Shown here: positions 17,257 through 26,070 of the stretch, piece by piece
How the letters are laid out: each line of letters begins with the position of its first letter
Position numbering within the stretch: the first letter of the stretch is position 1
Source of the DNA: Pseudomonas viridiflava
GTDB lineage: Bacteria; Pseudomonadota; Gammaproteobacteria; Pseudomonadales; Pseudomonadaceae
Direction: 5' to 3'
DNA: 64,000 bases
Assembly: GCF_900573885.1 (NCBI RefSeq)
Contig: NZ_UPSE01000601.1
Location: 186,001-250,000, forward strand
Program-made: the position numbers and the translations under genes
The notes under the pieces: model-generated
What the model was told of the DNA's origin: nothing
What the model saw: the letters and a program-made list of their open reading frames with translations, nothing else
Databases searched by the model: none

Positions 17257-19956
17257 ATGTTCAGCTACCTCGCAAAATTCCGGCAAGCCTTGGCAGTCTC
17301 GGGACGGGAAGCGGTTTATCCCGAAACACCCACGCCTGTTTGCCCAGCGCCGCCTCCCGTGCCGACGTATCCAGAGCTGGCGCCAGTGCAGAACTGGTCC
17401 CACCCGTTCAGAGACACCAACAACCCACTGCTGCAACTGACGCAACTGGCCAAAGCGATCTCGGGGTACTTCCCGTTAGGGCGCAACGGCCTCTGGCACA
17501 ACGGCGTGCATTTCGACGGTGGCACCGCCGGCACGGTTGACCAAACCAGCGTGCACTGCCTGGCCGACGGCGAAGTGGTGGCCTATCGCATCGACGACAC
17601 GGCGCCCACCGTGCGATACAGCGATAACCGCCAGACCATCGCCAAGCCGGCCTCGCGCAACTTCGTGCTGGTTCGCCATAGCCTTCAGCCGCCGCCGATT
17701 GCGGGTAGCGCCGACACGCCGCCGCGCTTGATCGTCTACAGCCTGTATATGCACCTGCAGGACTGGGCCGATTACAAGGACGCGCCGCTCACGCCGCGGC
17801 CCGAGTTCTGGACGCTGCCACCAGCGTGCGAGGTAAGCGAACTCGCCAACGACCTTCGCCGCGCCAACCCGTACGACACCGCTGCCGCAGCGCGCCCGCG
17901 GGACGAGCGCGGTGCAACGGTGTGGGGAGATACAGGGAATGCGATGCTCGGTTTTTTGCCGCGGGGCACGGCTGTGAAGGTGTGTGCCGAGGGCGAATAC
18001 GTGCAACTCGAAGGCCTTGGCCCGGCCTACCTGCAGGATGCTCAAGGCAAGCTAAAAGGCTACGTCGCCGCCCGGTTTCTGAAAAGCACCCAGCAGGGCG
18101 AGCATTGGGTCGACACCTATCCCGGCGTGCTAAACGTTCGCGCTGAGGCCAGCGTGAACAGCGAAATTATCGGCAAGCTGCCGCACTTTGCCCAAATTAC
18201 CGTTAGCGGCGAAGGCGATTTCCGCAAGCTTGAACGCGTTAACCAGTACGTCGCTAACAAATCGCTGAAACGCGTGCGCGAACCCCAGGCGCAGAACAGC
18301 ACTGTAGTGCTGGAAAAACCGGTACCCATCAAGGCAGGCGACCTGATCGGCCACATCGGCTGGCATCAGGCCGTTGGTGACCACAAACCTGAAAACAAAC
18401 TGCACCTCGAAGTCTTCAGCCCCATTGGCGTGCCCGCCTTTATCGAAGCAAGCCGCGCCTGGGCGCAACGGCTACCCGACGCAGAAAAAACCTGGCTGCA
18501 CTTCCCCAAAGGCACGATGGTCGTCGCCGACCAACCCCACTTCGGCATCGCCCAGCCACCGAGCAAATACTGGCAAAACAGCTTAAGTGCCGCGCCCCTG
18601 TCGCTGCCGCGCAACCTCATCGACTCCCTGCCCGCCGAAAGCAAACTCCATGTTCCAGCGAAGCACGGCGAAGCCGCCTGTACCTGGTACCGACTGGACG
18701 GCCTGTTCCACGACACCAATCGAACCCTGCTAAACGGCTGGGTTTGCGAACACGCGGAAGGCGTCGAATGGCACAGCCCATGGGCATGGAAAAATTGGGA
18801 AATCGTGTTCAATAGCAACTCCCTGGAGCAACTGTTCGCCTCCCAGCTGTGCGCCAAAAACCGCCTCAATGAAGAAGAGTTGGCACGGTTCGGGCGCATG
18901 GCCGAAAAAGGCGACAAAGGTCCACTGAAAACCGCACTGCGCGAAAAAATCGACCTCGACGACAGTCGTCCACTGACCGCCAACGACGTTCAGCAAGCCA
19001 TCCAACTTCCCGCTTATGCGCAGCAGGTTGCCAGCGTGATTTTATTCAGCGAAAGCGAATGGATGTACCGCCCTCAGAAGTTAAGTGCGCTGGATAAGCT
19101 GACTAGCCGAAGCAAGATAAGCAAGAACCTGAACTGGGAAGCGGAGAAAGAGCGCGTTGAACAGTGTGACTGGATGACTGAGGCGGGCGAGAAGTTGGGA
19201 TTGCCTGGGCATGGGCAGATGTATCACTTTCACCCGGTTTGGTTGCTGGGCATGTTGTCGGAGAAGAATCCTCTGCGAATAACCTACAAGCAGCTAAAGC
19301 AAATATTCCCCTCCGCAACGGATGAAGATATCCATACCGTGCTAAGCGAAATAAACGATCGTCTAGTCGAATTCAAACTGGACACGCGGATGAGGCAGCG
19401 GCATTTCTTTGCGCAGATCAAAGGCGAAGTCGGTCCGGCTATGAAGGGGGTAACGGAAAGCTGGGAATACTCGCCCGAAACGCTGAAGGAATTTAGCCGT
19501 TATTATAGAAATCATCCCGACGAGGCTACTGCTGACGGTTACTTGAAAGACGAGCGTGGACACTTTATTCGTCGAGCCAATCAGGCTGCGATCGGGCGAA
19601 AACATTTTCAAACGCGCAACGGTAATCGACCAACGTTTGCTGGCGATGGGTACAACTACCGGGGCAGAGGACTTATCCAATTGACGGGATTCGAAAAATA
19701 CTCTGAATTTATGTCTTGGCACAAACAGCTTTGGGCCAAGGAAACACCGAACGTCGTGGATCATCCTGATTTATTAAATATTATGCCAGCGGCTATAAGG
19801 TCCGCGATTTGGTTTTGGCTACGTGATGTCGTCAGAGCGGAACAAGGTGGAGGGCTCGCGGATGTAAAAACAGTGACCCGGCACGTTAACGGCGGCAGTA
19901 TGGGCCTCGAGAAGCGTGAAGAGGCGTTTAAACTCTGTGTGGAGGTTCTGAAGTGA
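17257..19956 (+). CDS. T6SS cargo effector: split M23-like peptidase, SH3 domains and GH19-like lysozyme
   Basis: The protein has 899 residues and no signal peptide, as expected for delivery by VgrG. An M23-like (LytM) metallopeptidase half lies at about 75-190 and contains HNGVHFD (H81, H85, D87). Two bacterial SH3-like segments follow at about 215-345. The second M23 half (GDLIGHIGWHQ, then KLHLEVF with H383) comes next, so the SH3 modules are inserted in the peptidase. A middle helical region precedes a C-terminal GH19/chitinase-like lysozyme fold at about 690-895, with E724 in AQIKGEVG and the marker YRGRGLIQLTGF. The plan recalls dual amidase-lysozyme T6SS effectors such as TseP; that match was not tested. 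Base composition drops in the lysozyme part. Confidence 0.85.
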   Translation: MFSYLAKFRQALAVSGREAVYPETPTPVCPAPPPVPTYPELAPVQNWSHPFRDTNNPLLQLTQLAKAISGYFPLGRNGLWHNGVHFDGGTAGTVDQTSVHCLADGEVVAYRIDDTAPTVRYSDNRQTIAKPASRNFVLVRHSLQPPPIAGSADTPPRLIVYSLYMHLQDWADYKDAPLTPRPEFWTLPPACEVSELANDLRRANPYDTAAAARPRDERGATVWGDTGNAMLGFLPRGTAVKVCAEGEYVQLEGLGPAYLQDAQGKLKGYVAARFLKSTQQGEHWVDTYPGVLNVRAEASVNSEIIGKLPHFAQITVSGEGDFRKLERVNQYVANKSLKRVREPQAQNSTVVLEKPVPIKAGDLIGHIGWHQAVGDHKPENKLHLEVFSPIGVPAFIEASRAWAQRLPDAEKTWLHFPKGTMVVADQPHFGIAQPPSKYWQNSLSAAPLSLPRNLIDSLPAESKLHVPAKHGEAACTWYRLDGLFHDTNRTLLNGWVCEHAEGVEWHSPWAWKNWEIVFNSNSLEQLFASQLCAKNRLNEEELARFGRMAEKGDKGPLKTALREKIDLDDSRPLTANDVQQAIQLPAYAQQVASVILFSESEWMYRPQKLSALDKLTSRSKISKNLNWEAEKERVEQCDWMTEAGEKLGLPGHGQMYHFHPVWLLGMLSEKNPLRITYKQLKQIFPSATDEDIHTVLSEINDRLVEFKLDTRMRQRHFFAQIKGEVGPAMKGVTESWEYSPETLKEFSRYYRNHPDEATADGYLKDERGHFIRRANQAAIGRKHFQTRNGNRPTFAGDGYNYRGRGLIQLTGFEKYSEFMSWHKQLWAKETPNVVDHPDLLNIMPAAIRSAIWFWLRDVVRAEQGGGLADVKTVTRHVNGGSMGLEKREEAFKLCVEVLK

Positions 19957-20444
19957 AGAACAATGTCTATATAGCTTACTTCGTCGCATTAATCACCTGC
20001 AGTGGCTCTCAGATATCGAGAGCCGAAGACGAAAGCCTCTGTAACTTAGATGAGATTATGATCGCCACCTGCGATTTAGAGACAGAGCATTCAAGCCGAT
20101 CTATTTGCGGTCTTGGCAATGACACCGTTTACTATAGGGGCGGTACGAGAAGAAATCTTGATTTTGTTATTGAGTTTACGCAATCTTTTCCTATTAGTCG
20201 GTGGCTTGATCTTGGTACATATACAACATATTTTGGTTATAGGGATGACGAGCGTGCTTATATTTTTGGTGTGCCCGAAGAGAAGTATGGTGCCCTCGCA
20301 TTTTTGGTGTCTAGGGATAACCATAAGAGCGAAGATATAGTCCAATGTCTCGAAAATTCTTTTGGTGATAAAAAATATCCAAGTAGAGCAATCAAAGACA
20401 TCGATGATGACTATGCTCGAGAGAATAAGTTCAGGCTTCCATAA
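19953..20444 (+). CDS. Putative periplasmic immunity protein for the upstream effector
   Basis: The protein has 163 residues and starts with GTG in a GTGA overlap with the effector stop; GGAGG lies nine bases before it. A signal peptide (about 1-24, ending ISRA) predicts a periplasmic location, where a peptidoglycan hydrolase would have to be neutralised. The gene is markedly AT-rich, like the 3' end of the effector gene. I do not recognise the family. The immunity role rests on position, overlap and export signal. Confidence 0.68.
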   Translation: MKNNVYIAYFVALITCSGSQISRAEDESLCNLDEIMIATCDLETEHSSRSICGLGNDTVYYRGGTRRNLDFVIEFTQSFPISRWLDLGTYTTYFGYRDDERAYIFGVPEEKYGALAFLVSRDNHKSEDIVQCLENSFGDKKYPSRAIKDIDDDYARENKFRLP

Positions 20445-20747
20445 TATCAGTTCTCCGACTTGTAGGCCTTCCCTGCGACATGCGATTGAAAATAAGGCAT
20501 TAAGATAGTGGCAGGGATGGGCTCGTCGGGATTCTTCCAGTCCATTAGCAAATCCAATGCATGTCGTAGTCAAAGCGCAGTAGTAATTAAAGAATGGAAG
20601 CTAAGCGTCGCGCCGGTACCCATTCCGGCTGGTCTTCTGCATGCCGAGCGACCAAGTTATTTAGATTTATGTTGTGAGGCCAATAGTACGGCGTTTTGTA
20701 TTTCTGCTGAACATCGGATTCGAATTTTTTAATACGAGAATTTAATC
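20445..20747. other. AT-rich gap between immunity gene and PAAR gene
   Basis: No convincing gene was found in these 303 bases. On the minus strand a broken frame reads DLLMDWKNPDEPIPATILMP and continues to a stop, with an in-frame stop just before it, and may be a remnant of an older effector or immunity gene. A plus-strand frame of 74 codons starting at 20508 has no ribosome site and unlikely codon use. Confidence 0.4.
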
Positions 20748-21011
20748 ATGAACGGCATCATCCGTATCGGCGACAAAACTACAGGTGGCGGGGTTGTACT
20801 TGCAGGCTCCGCCGAGATGATTTTTGACAACTTGGGCGCGGCGCGCGTTGGTGATCCAGTCAGTTGCTCGCTGCCCGGACATGGCCCCTCCGTTATTGTC
20901 CAAGGCGATCCGTCGTTTTGCGACAACAACGTGCCTGTCGCTTTCCATGGGCACAAGTGCGCGTGTGGTTGTGCGCTGATTTCTTCCTTACCAACAGTGG
21001 ATGCAAGCTGA
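20748..21011 (+). CDS. PAAR-domain protein (T6SS spike tip)
   Basis: The protein has 87 residues and consists of a PAAR domain only. GIIRIGDKTTGGG starts the fold, ARVGDPVSC gives the proline-containing PAAR-like turn, and Cys/His residues in FHGHKCACGC can bind the tip metal ion. It caps the VgrG trimer and sharpens the spike. It lies in the same orientation as the VgrG and effector genes, and its stop overlaps the start of the next gene. Confidence 0.92.
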   Translation: MNGIIRIGDKTTGGGVVLAGSAEMIFDNLGAARVGDPVSCSLPGHGPSVIVQGDPSFCDNNVPVAFHGHKCACGCALISSLPTVDAS

Positions 21012-22234
21012 TGGCTGTCAGGATCGACAAGGTAATGGCACCAGCGCCCGGGTTCGCCAGCCCGGGCGTTGTGGCTTGGCTTCTGACGATGGCTTTTGTG
21101 ATGGGGTGCATGCTGTGCGTTCACTTTCTATTGCTGGACGACCTACGCGCTCCTTTGCCTGAGCGTTTCTGGAATGAAGCCATTGCCGGGTCGTTGCTCG
21201 TATGGCTGATTTTGTTTGTTGCGCGCATTTTTCTTTTTATGTCCGACTTTGCTACGGCAGAGCGCTGGCGGCGTATACGGCAAGGCGAACTTGCTGATGC
21301 GATGGCGGCAGGGCGTCGATTTCAACACGTAGTGGCGGTCAGCTTGCATACCGCACTGCGTGAAGTTGATGAGAAAAACGGCGACGCGCAGTTGGCGGCA
21401 TTAGGTAACGGAAAGTCGGCCGTGCGCGCTCAGCCGACTTGGGCAGGGGAGTCTTTGCGGCACAGCCATCTTGCTCGTGATGAAGGTGACACGCCTGCGC
21501 AAGTGGTCGAGACGGTATTGGGGAAAATTCTCGATGAGCTGGCGCCCGCGCTGCAGTTGTTTCCCGCGAACAAGCCTGTAGATCTACTGCTGCAACTCTC
21601 CGGCGAGGTTCCGCTGGAGCAGGTGCAAGCCCTTTGGGAGCAAGCGTGGCGCGCGGCGGGCATTCGGCAAAAGCCGAGGCGTTTAGAAGGAAGTGGGCTG
21701 GCCGTGGCGGATCGGCGGCTGGATTCGGATGGGAAAATTGACGCCCTGTTGCTGGTGGTGGCGCTACGGGTGGGGCCTGCTGAGGTTGCTGAAAGTGCGG
21801 AAGTCGCGGTCGGGTTGCTGCTTGCAAACCCGACGTCGCCAGTCGCCCGGCCATTGGCGTATTTGCATCGTCCTGAACAGGAACATGCGCCCACCCAGGC
21901 AGGCTTGAGGTACGCGGTTTCCCAGGCGCTGGATTGGGTTCCGGTCGAGGCCTCTGCGGTAGGGACAGTTTGGTCAGCCGGTGTAGACGCTGGCCGCGAG
22001 ACGGAGCTGGCAAACGTGCTTGGCGAGCTGGCGATGCCGTTGACGGCCGAGCACGGAATGCATCGGCTGGACGCAGTGCTCGGGCAGTCCGGGGATTGCG
22101 CACCCTGGTTGGCAATCGCGGCTGCCGTCGAGTCGGCGTCGGCGACGGCGCGGGCTCAATTGGTGGTCAGTGGTGAGGGTGCCGGTGATCAGCCGTTATG
22201 GTGCACCGTGGTCGCGCCGGCTTCGAGCCAATAA
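21011..22234 (+). CDS. T6SS-linked membrane protein of unknown function
   Basis: The protein has 407 residues from the ATG at 21011, which overlaps the PAAR stop (TGATG). An in-frame longer version would run back through the PAAR gene and is rejected. Two transmembrane helices lie at about 17-40 and 56-78. The rest is a soluble Ala/Val-rich domain of about 325 residues, probably cytoplasmic, without a motif I know. Coupling to PAAR suggests a toxin, chaperone or accessory factor for spike loading. Confidence 0.68.
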   Translation: MAVRIDKVMAPAPGFASPGVVAWLLTMAFVMGCMLCVHFLLLDDLRAPLPERFWNEAIAGSLLVWLILFVARIFLFMSDFATAERWRRIRQGELADAMAAGRRFQHVVAVSLHTALREVDEKNGDAQLAALGNGKSAVRAQPTWAGESLRHSHLARDEGDTPAQVVETVLGKILDELAPALQLFPANKPVDLLLQLSGEVPLEQVQALWEQAWRAAGIRQKPRRLEGSGLAVADRRLDSDGKIDALLLVVALRVGPAEVAESAEVAVGLLLANPTSPVARPLAYLHRPEQEHAPTQAGLRYAVSQALDWVPVEASAVGTVWSAGVDAGRETELANVLGELAMPLTAEHGMHRLDAVLGQSGDCAPWLAIAAAVESASATARAQLVVSGEGAGDQPLWCTVVAPASSQ

Positions 22235-22370
22235 GCCACGCGGCCTTGCCGTTTGCTCGGCTCCCGCAAATTCCTTCCCCAGGTCAGCACCAAAATCCTA
22301 TCCTTGTCCGCTAACCGGCGGTAACGATGCCGGTTTGTTTGTCACCTCGGTCTGAGGACAAGGAGTACCT

Positions 22371-23288
22371 GTGGGGCCCGACGCTACGAATTTCGACTGG
22401 AACGACATCCCGCTCCTGCTGGCGCTGGCCCGGGAAGGCAGCATGAGTGCGGCCGGACGCACCTTGGGCATCGACCCGTCGACCATGAGCCGCCGGCTCG
22501 CCGCCGCCGAGGCGGCGTTGCAGCGCCGGCTGTTTATTCGCGACAACTCCGGCTACCACGCCACCGAAGCGGGCACGGTGTTTCTCACCTATGCCGAGCG
22601 CGTGCTGGGCGATGTGAAAAGCATGCTGCTCGACACCTGCAGTGAGGCGGACGGCGTGGCCGGGCCCGTGCGCATTACCTCTATCGACTTTTTGTTCAGC
22701 CATTGGCTGGTAGAGCACATGCCGGCGCTGATGGAATGCCATCCGCAATTGCAGCTGCAATTACTGGTGGCCAATCAGGCGCTGTCGTTTACCCGCCGCG
22801 AGGCGGATTTCGCCCTGCGGCTTGCCCGTCCGCAAGACGACGCCGCGCTGGTGATGCGCAAGATCGGCGAGCTGGGGTTTGCCGTGTACGGCGCCGAGCG
22901 GTTTGCCGACATTCCGCGTGATTTATGGTGCGAGCAGCCCTGGCTGGCATACGGCGAAGAGTTGTCGGAGATGGCCGAGATGCGCTGGTTGCGCGACATT
23001 GCGCCGCTGGCGCATTACCCGTTGCGGGTGAGTAGCGTCAGCACACTGGTCAATGCCTGCGAAACCGGTTTGGGGCTGGCCTTGTTGCCCTGCTTGTTGG
23101 GTGACCGCATCCAGCTCAAACGGCTGAGCGACGATGTGGAAGTGCACCGCGAAGTCTGGTTGCTCAGCCACCGCGACGCCGGTCGAATTGGCCGTTTCCA
23201 GGCGGTGGCCAATTGGCTGAAAGAGGTGTTCGAGAAAGACGCTGTACGCTTGCGCGGTGAATGTCGCGCGCCGGCGCCGCCCCTTTGA
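22371..23288 (+). CDS. LysR-family transcriptional regulator
   Basis: The protein has 305 residues. The start is GTG with AAGGAG at ideal spacing. The helix-turn-helix (about 12-70) includes SMSAAGRTLGIDPSTMSRRLAAAE, and an effector domain follows from about 95. The subgroup, with TMSRRL and a short arm, resembles regulators that control single neighbouring targets. It lies 13 bases before the mechanosensitive-channel gene, in the same direction, so the two are probably cotranscribed. Its ligand is unknown. Confidence 0.9.
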   Translation: MGPDATNFDWNDIPLLLALAREGSMSAAGRTLGIDPSTMSRRLAAAEAALQRRLFIRDNSGYHATEAGTVFLTYAERVLGDVKSMLLDTCSEADGVAGPVRITSIDFLFSHWLVEHMPALMECHPQLQLQLLVANQALSFTRREADFALRLARPQDDAALVMRKIGELGFAVYGAERFADIPRDLWCEQPWLAYGEELSEMAEMRWLRDIAPLAHYPLRVSSVSTLVNACETGLGLALLPCLLGDRIQLKRLSDDVEVHREVWLLSHRDAGRIGRFQAVANWLKEVFEKDAVRLRGECRAPAPPL

Positions 23289-23301
23289 ATCAGGATTACC
23301 C

Positions 23302-24723
23302 ATGCTCGAACTGATCAACAGTCACTTGCTGCTCATCGCTACCGCATTGCTGCTGGTGGATATCGCTGCCTGGCGGCTATTGCCGGCCGACGCCAAGCTT
23401 TGGCGGGTGGTGCTGCGGGTCGGGTTTTTTCTGACCTACAGCCTGGTGATCGTCGAAGCCGGTCTTAGCCCGTTGCTGCCGCCGCCCTGGCAGACGCCGG
23501 CGCTGAATGTGCTCGGCTCGGTATTGGGCATCGCCTGGTGGCTGATGCTCGCCCGCGCCGGCACGGTGTTGATGGGCGTGGTAATGATGCCGCGCAGCGG
23601 CCACACCGGGCGGCTGTTGCAAGACGTGCTGGGTGCGCTGATTTTCCTGCTCGCTGCCGTGGCCGCTGCGGCGTATGTGATGCAACTGCCGGTGAAAGGC
23701 TTGCTCGCCACGTCGGGCATTGTTGCCATCGTTATCGGCCTGGCCTTGCAGAGCACCTTGAGCGATGTGTTCTCCGGCATCGTGCTGAACACCACCAAGC
23801 CGTATCGACTGGATGACTGGATCAGCATCGACGGCGTGGAAGGTCAGGTTATCGAGATCGACTGGCGCGCCACTTACCTGCGCACCGCCCAGGGCAGCAC
23901 CGTGGTGATCCCCAACTCGGTGGCCGCGAAAACCAAGGTCATCAACCTCAATCGCGCAGCCAACGTGCAAGGCGTTTCCATCAGCATCAGCGTGCCGGCC
24001 GCGGTGCGTCCGCGGGTGGTCATCGAGGCGCTGGAAAAAACCTTGCAGGGCGTTCGCGCCTTGCTGCCCAAGCCGCCGGGCCGTGTCTCGGTAAAAGGTT
24101 CGGACCTGGAGTCGGTTGAGTATGAAGCCAGCGGCTTTATCGCGGCGGGCAGCAGCAGTGCCGAAGCGCGCAACCTGATGTTCGACCTTGCCCATCGCCA
24201 TCTCGAAGCTGCGGGCGTGCAGCGCGGCAGCGAAGTGCCGGCGAGCCGGATGCGTGCGGTATTGGATGACGTGAAAATCTTCAGATCCCTTAGTGGCGAT
24301 CAAAAAGACGAGCTCAGCCAGCACATGCAGGCGCAACGCTTTGTGGCTGGGCAAGTGGTGTTGGACTTTGAGCAGGTGTCCGAGCATCTGATGGTGATCG
24401 GCACGGGTGTGGTGTCGGCGTCGGTGCCGGCCAATGGCGGCGAATTCGTCGAGGCGGGGCGCATGGGCCCCGGCGAAGTGCTGGGCGAGGAGGGCGTCAC
24501 CGATGGGGTGCCGTCCCACGGCCGTTTCGTTGCACTCACCTCCGCGATTATTTATCTCATCGAAAAAGAGCAGTTTCAGCATTGCCTGCAAGAAAGCACA
24601 GAGGTGTCGAGCGCCTTGACCAAGCTTCACGCGTTCCGCATGAGCGCCACCGACTCGCTGCTGCTGCAAAAGCCTGCCGAAGTGAAGAAGGGCAAATTCC
24701 TCAGCTGGTTGCAGCGCTCTTAG
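23302..24723 (+). CDS. MscS-family mechanosensitive channel with C-terminal cyclic-nucleotide-binding domain
   Basis: The protein has 473 residues from the ATG at 23302 (AGGA before it). Four or so N-terminal helices are followed by the MscS pore helix region (GLLATSGIVAIVIGLALQSTLSDVFSGIVL) and the beta-domain marker PYRLDDWISIDGVEGQV. A cNMP-binding fold covers the last 140 residues (VVLDFEQVSEHLMVIGTGVVSASV, then GPGEVLGEEG). Homologues of this plan are called bacterial cyclic-nucleotide-gated channels and often have lost strong stretch gating. The product sits in the inner membrane. Confidence 0.9.
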   Translation: MLELINSHLLLIATALLLVDIAAWRLLPADAKLWRVVLRVGFFLTYSLVIVEAGLSPLLPPPWQTPALNVLGSVLGIAWWLMLARAGTVLMGVVMMPRSGHTGRLLQDVLGALIFLLAAVAAAAYVMQLPVKGLLATSGIVAIVIGLALQSTLSDVFSGIVLNTTKPYRLDDWISIDGVEGQVIEIDWRATYLRTAQGSTVVIPNSVAAKTKVINLNRAANVQGVSISISVPAAVRPRVVIEALEKTLQGVRALLPKPPGRVSVKGSDLESVEYEASGFIAAGSSSAEARNLMFDLAHRHLEAAGVQRGSEVPASRMRAVLDDVKIFRSLSGDQKDELSQHMQAQRFVAGQVVLDFEQVSEHLMVIGTGVVSASVPANGGEFVEAGRMGPGEVLGEEGVTDGVPSHGRFVALTSAIIYLIEKEQFQHCLQESTEVSSALTKLHAFRMSATDSLLLQKPAEVKKGKFLSWLQRS

Positions 24724-24742
24724 CCGCACGTTTCGCACGCAC

Positions 24743-24779
24743 AAAAAAGCCGCCAACGTTTTCGCGTTGGCGGCTTTTT
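24743..24779. terminator. Bidirectional terminator
   Basis: An AAAAAAGCCGCCAACG stem pairs with CGTTGGCGGCTTTTT around a four-base loop. It lies between the convergent channel and esterase genes and can end transcripts from both sides. Confidence 0.9.
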
Positions 24780-24795
24780 CATTTACGGCTGTGTG

Positions 24796-25812
24796 TTATT
24801 GCAGGTGTTTCTTCAGTTCGCCACCGGCTTGCAGCACGGCCGATTTGGCGCCGCTGATATGGGCCAGCGGGTTCAGCAGACCGAAGTCGTGGATCATGCC
24901 GTTGTAGCGCGTGGTGGTGACGTCCACGCCAGCAGCATCGAGCTTGCGGCCGTAGGCTTCACCTTCATCACGCAGCACGTCGAATTCGGCGGTCTGGATC
25001 AGGGTGGGCGGCAGGCCTTTGAGCTGGTCCAGGCTGGCACGCAGCGGCGACACGTGAATGTTGGCGCGCTCTTTGGCGTCGGTGGTGTAGTTGTCCCAGA
25101 ACCATTTCATCAGCGGCTTGGTCAGGAAGTGCCCCTGGGCAAACTGGTTATACGAACCGGTTTCCAGGTTGGCATCCGTCACCGGCCACAGCAGCGCCTG
25201 GAAACGCAGCTTCGGCGTGCCTTTTTCCTTGGCCATCAGCGCCACGGCAGCGGTCATGTTGCCGCCTACGCTGTTACCCGCCACCGCAAGGCGAGTGCCG
25301 TCCACATTGATTTCCTTGCCATGCTCGGCCACCCATTTGGTTGCCGCATAGGCCTGGTTGATGGCGGTGGGGTAGTGGGCTTCAGGCGATGGCGTGTAAT
25401 CGACATACACCGCTACCGCGCCGGAATTCACCACCAGGTCGTGGATCAGACGGGCGTGAGTCGGGTAGTCGCCGAGCACCCAGCCGCCACCGTGGAAGAA
25501 CATGAACACCGGCAGCGTGCCAGTGGCCCCAGCTGGGCGAACGATGGTCAGCTTGATGCTCTGGCCGTCGGCGTTGATGATTTTGTCTTCAACCTTGGTA
25601 TCGGAGAAATCGAACTTCACCGAAGCCTGGGCACCGGTCAGAACGGCGCGTGCATCTTTCGGCGTCATCTGCTCAAGCGGCTTGCCACCACCTGCTTCCA
25701 GGGCTTGAAGGAAGGCCTGGGTGTCTTGCTCAACGCCCGGGCTGCCGGCAGCGAAAGCCGCGTTGAACGAAAGGGTCATGGCCGCAGCGATCAAGGTTTT
25801 TTGCAGTTTCAT
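24796..25812 (-). CDS. Secreted alpha/beta hydrolase (HSL family esterase)
   Basis: The protein has 338 residues from the ATG at 25812. A signal peptide covers about 1-22 (ending FNAAFAA). The oxyanion motif HGGGW is at 107-111, the nucleophile Ser181 lies in GNSVG, and Asp (EFDVLRDEG) and His (GMIHDFG) complete the hormone-sensitive-lipase type triad. Such enzymes cleave short-chain or aryl esters. GGAGCTT lies before the ATG. A longer in-frame start at 25995 is rejected because it would run through shared element C. The same element controls the YcaC-like gene and the LysR gene, so the ester substrate may belong to a shared pathway. Confidence 0.92.
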   Translation of the reverse strand: MKLQKTLIAAAMTLSFNAAFAAGSPGVEQDTQAFLQALEAGGGKPLEQMTPKDARAVLTGAQASVKFDFSDTKVEDKIINADGQSIKLTIVRPAGATGTLPVFMFFHGGGWVLGDYPTHARLIHDLVVNSGAVAVYVDYTPSPEAHYPTAINQAYAATKWVAEHGKEINVDGTRLAVAGNSVGGNMTAAVALMAKEKGTPKLRFQALLWPVTDANLETGSYNQFAQGHFLTKPLMKWFWDNYTTDAKERANIHVSPLRASLDQLKGLPPTLIQTAEFDVLRDEGEAYGRKLDAAGVDVTTTRYNGMIHDFGLLNPLAHISGAKSAVLQAGGELKKHLQ

Positions 25813-25894
25813 GGTGAAGCTCCTTAAAGAGTTGAAAGACTGAATTAGGCAGTGCCGTAAGGTGGGTCTGCGCTGTGTGCCAGACCGTGAGCAA

Positions 25895-25958
25895 ATGATG
25901 GCGGCACCGCGCAAGCGGCGGAATAGACAGGGGTGCATGGGCACTTTGCAGAAATGCA
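25895..25958 (-). promoter_or_regulatory. Shared regulatory element, copy C (before esterase gene)
   Basis: Read on the minus strand, TGCATTTCTGCA, TGCA, CCTGTCTATTC, a 20-base spacer and CATCAT occur in the same order as in copies A and B. The element starts 146 bases before the esterase ATG, almost the same distance as copy A from its gene (144). Confidence 0.65.
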
Positions 25959-26070
25959 CGGGAGACATTGCGAGCACGCCGGCAGGAGCGAACACGTGAC
26001 AGGCGCGCAGAAGAATCTACGGTATAGGTGTCAAACGCCTGTAGCCGTCAGCCTGTTCAGGAGGGGAACT

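Noticed and set aside
20508..20732. 74-codon plus-strand ORF in the T6SS gap
   Set aside because: No ribosome site, AT-rich random-looking composition, and no link to neighbours.
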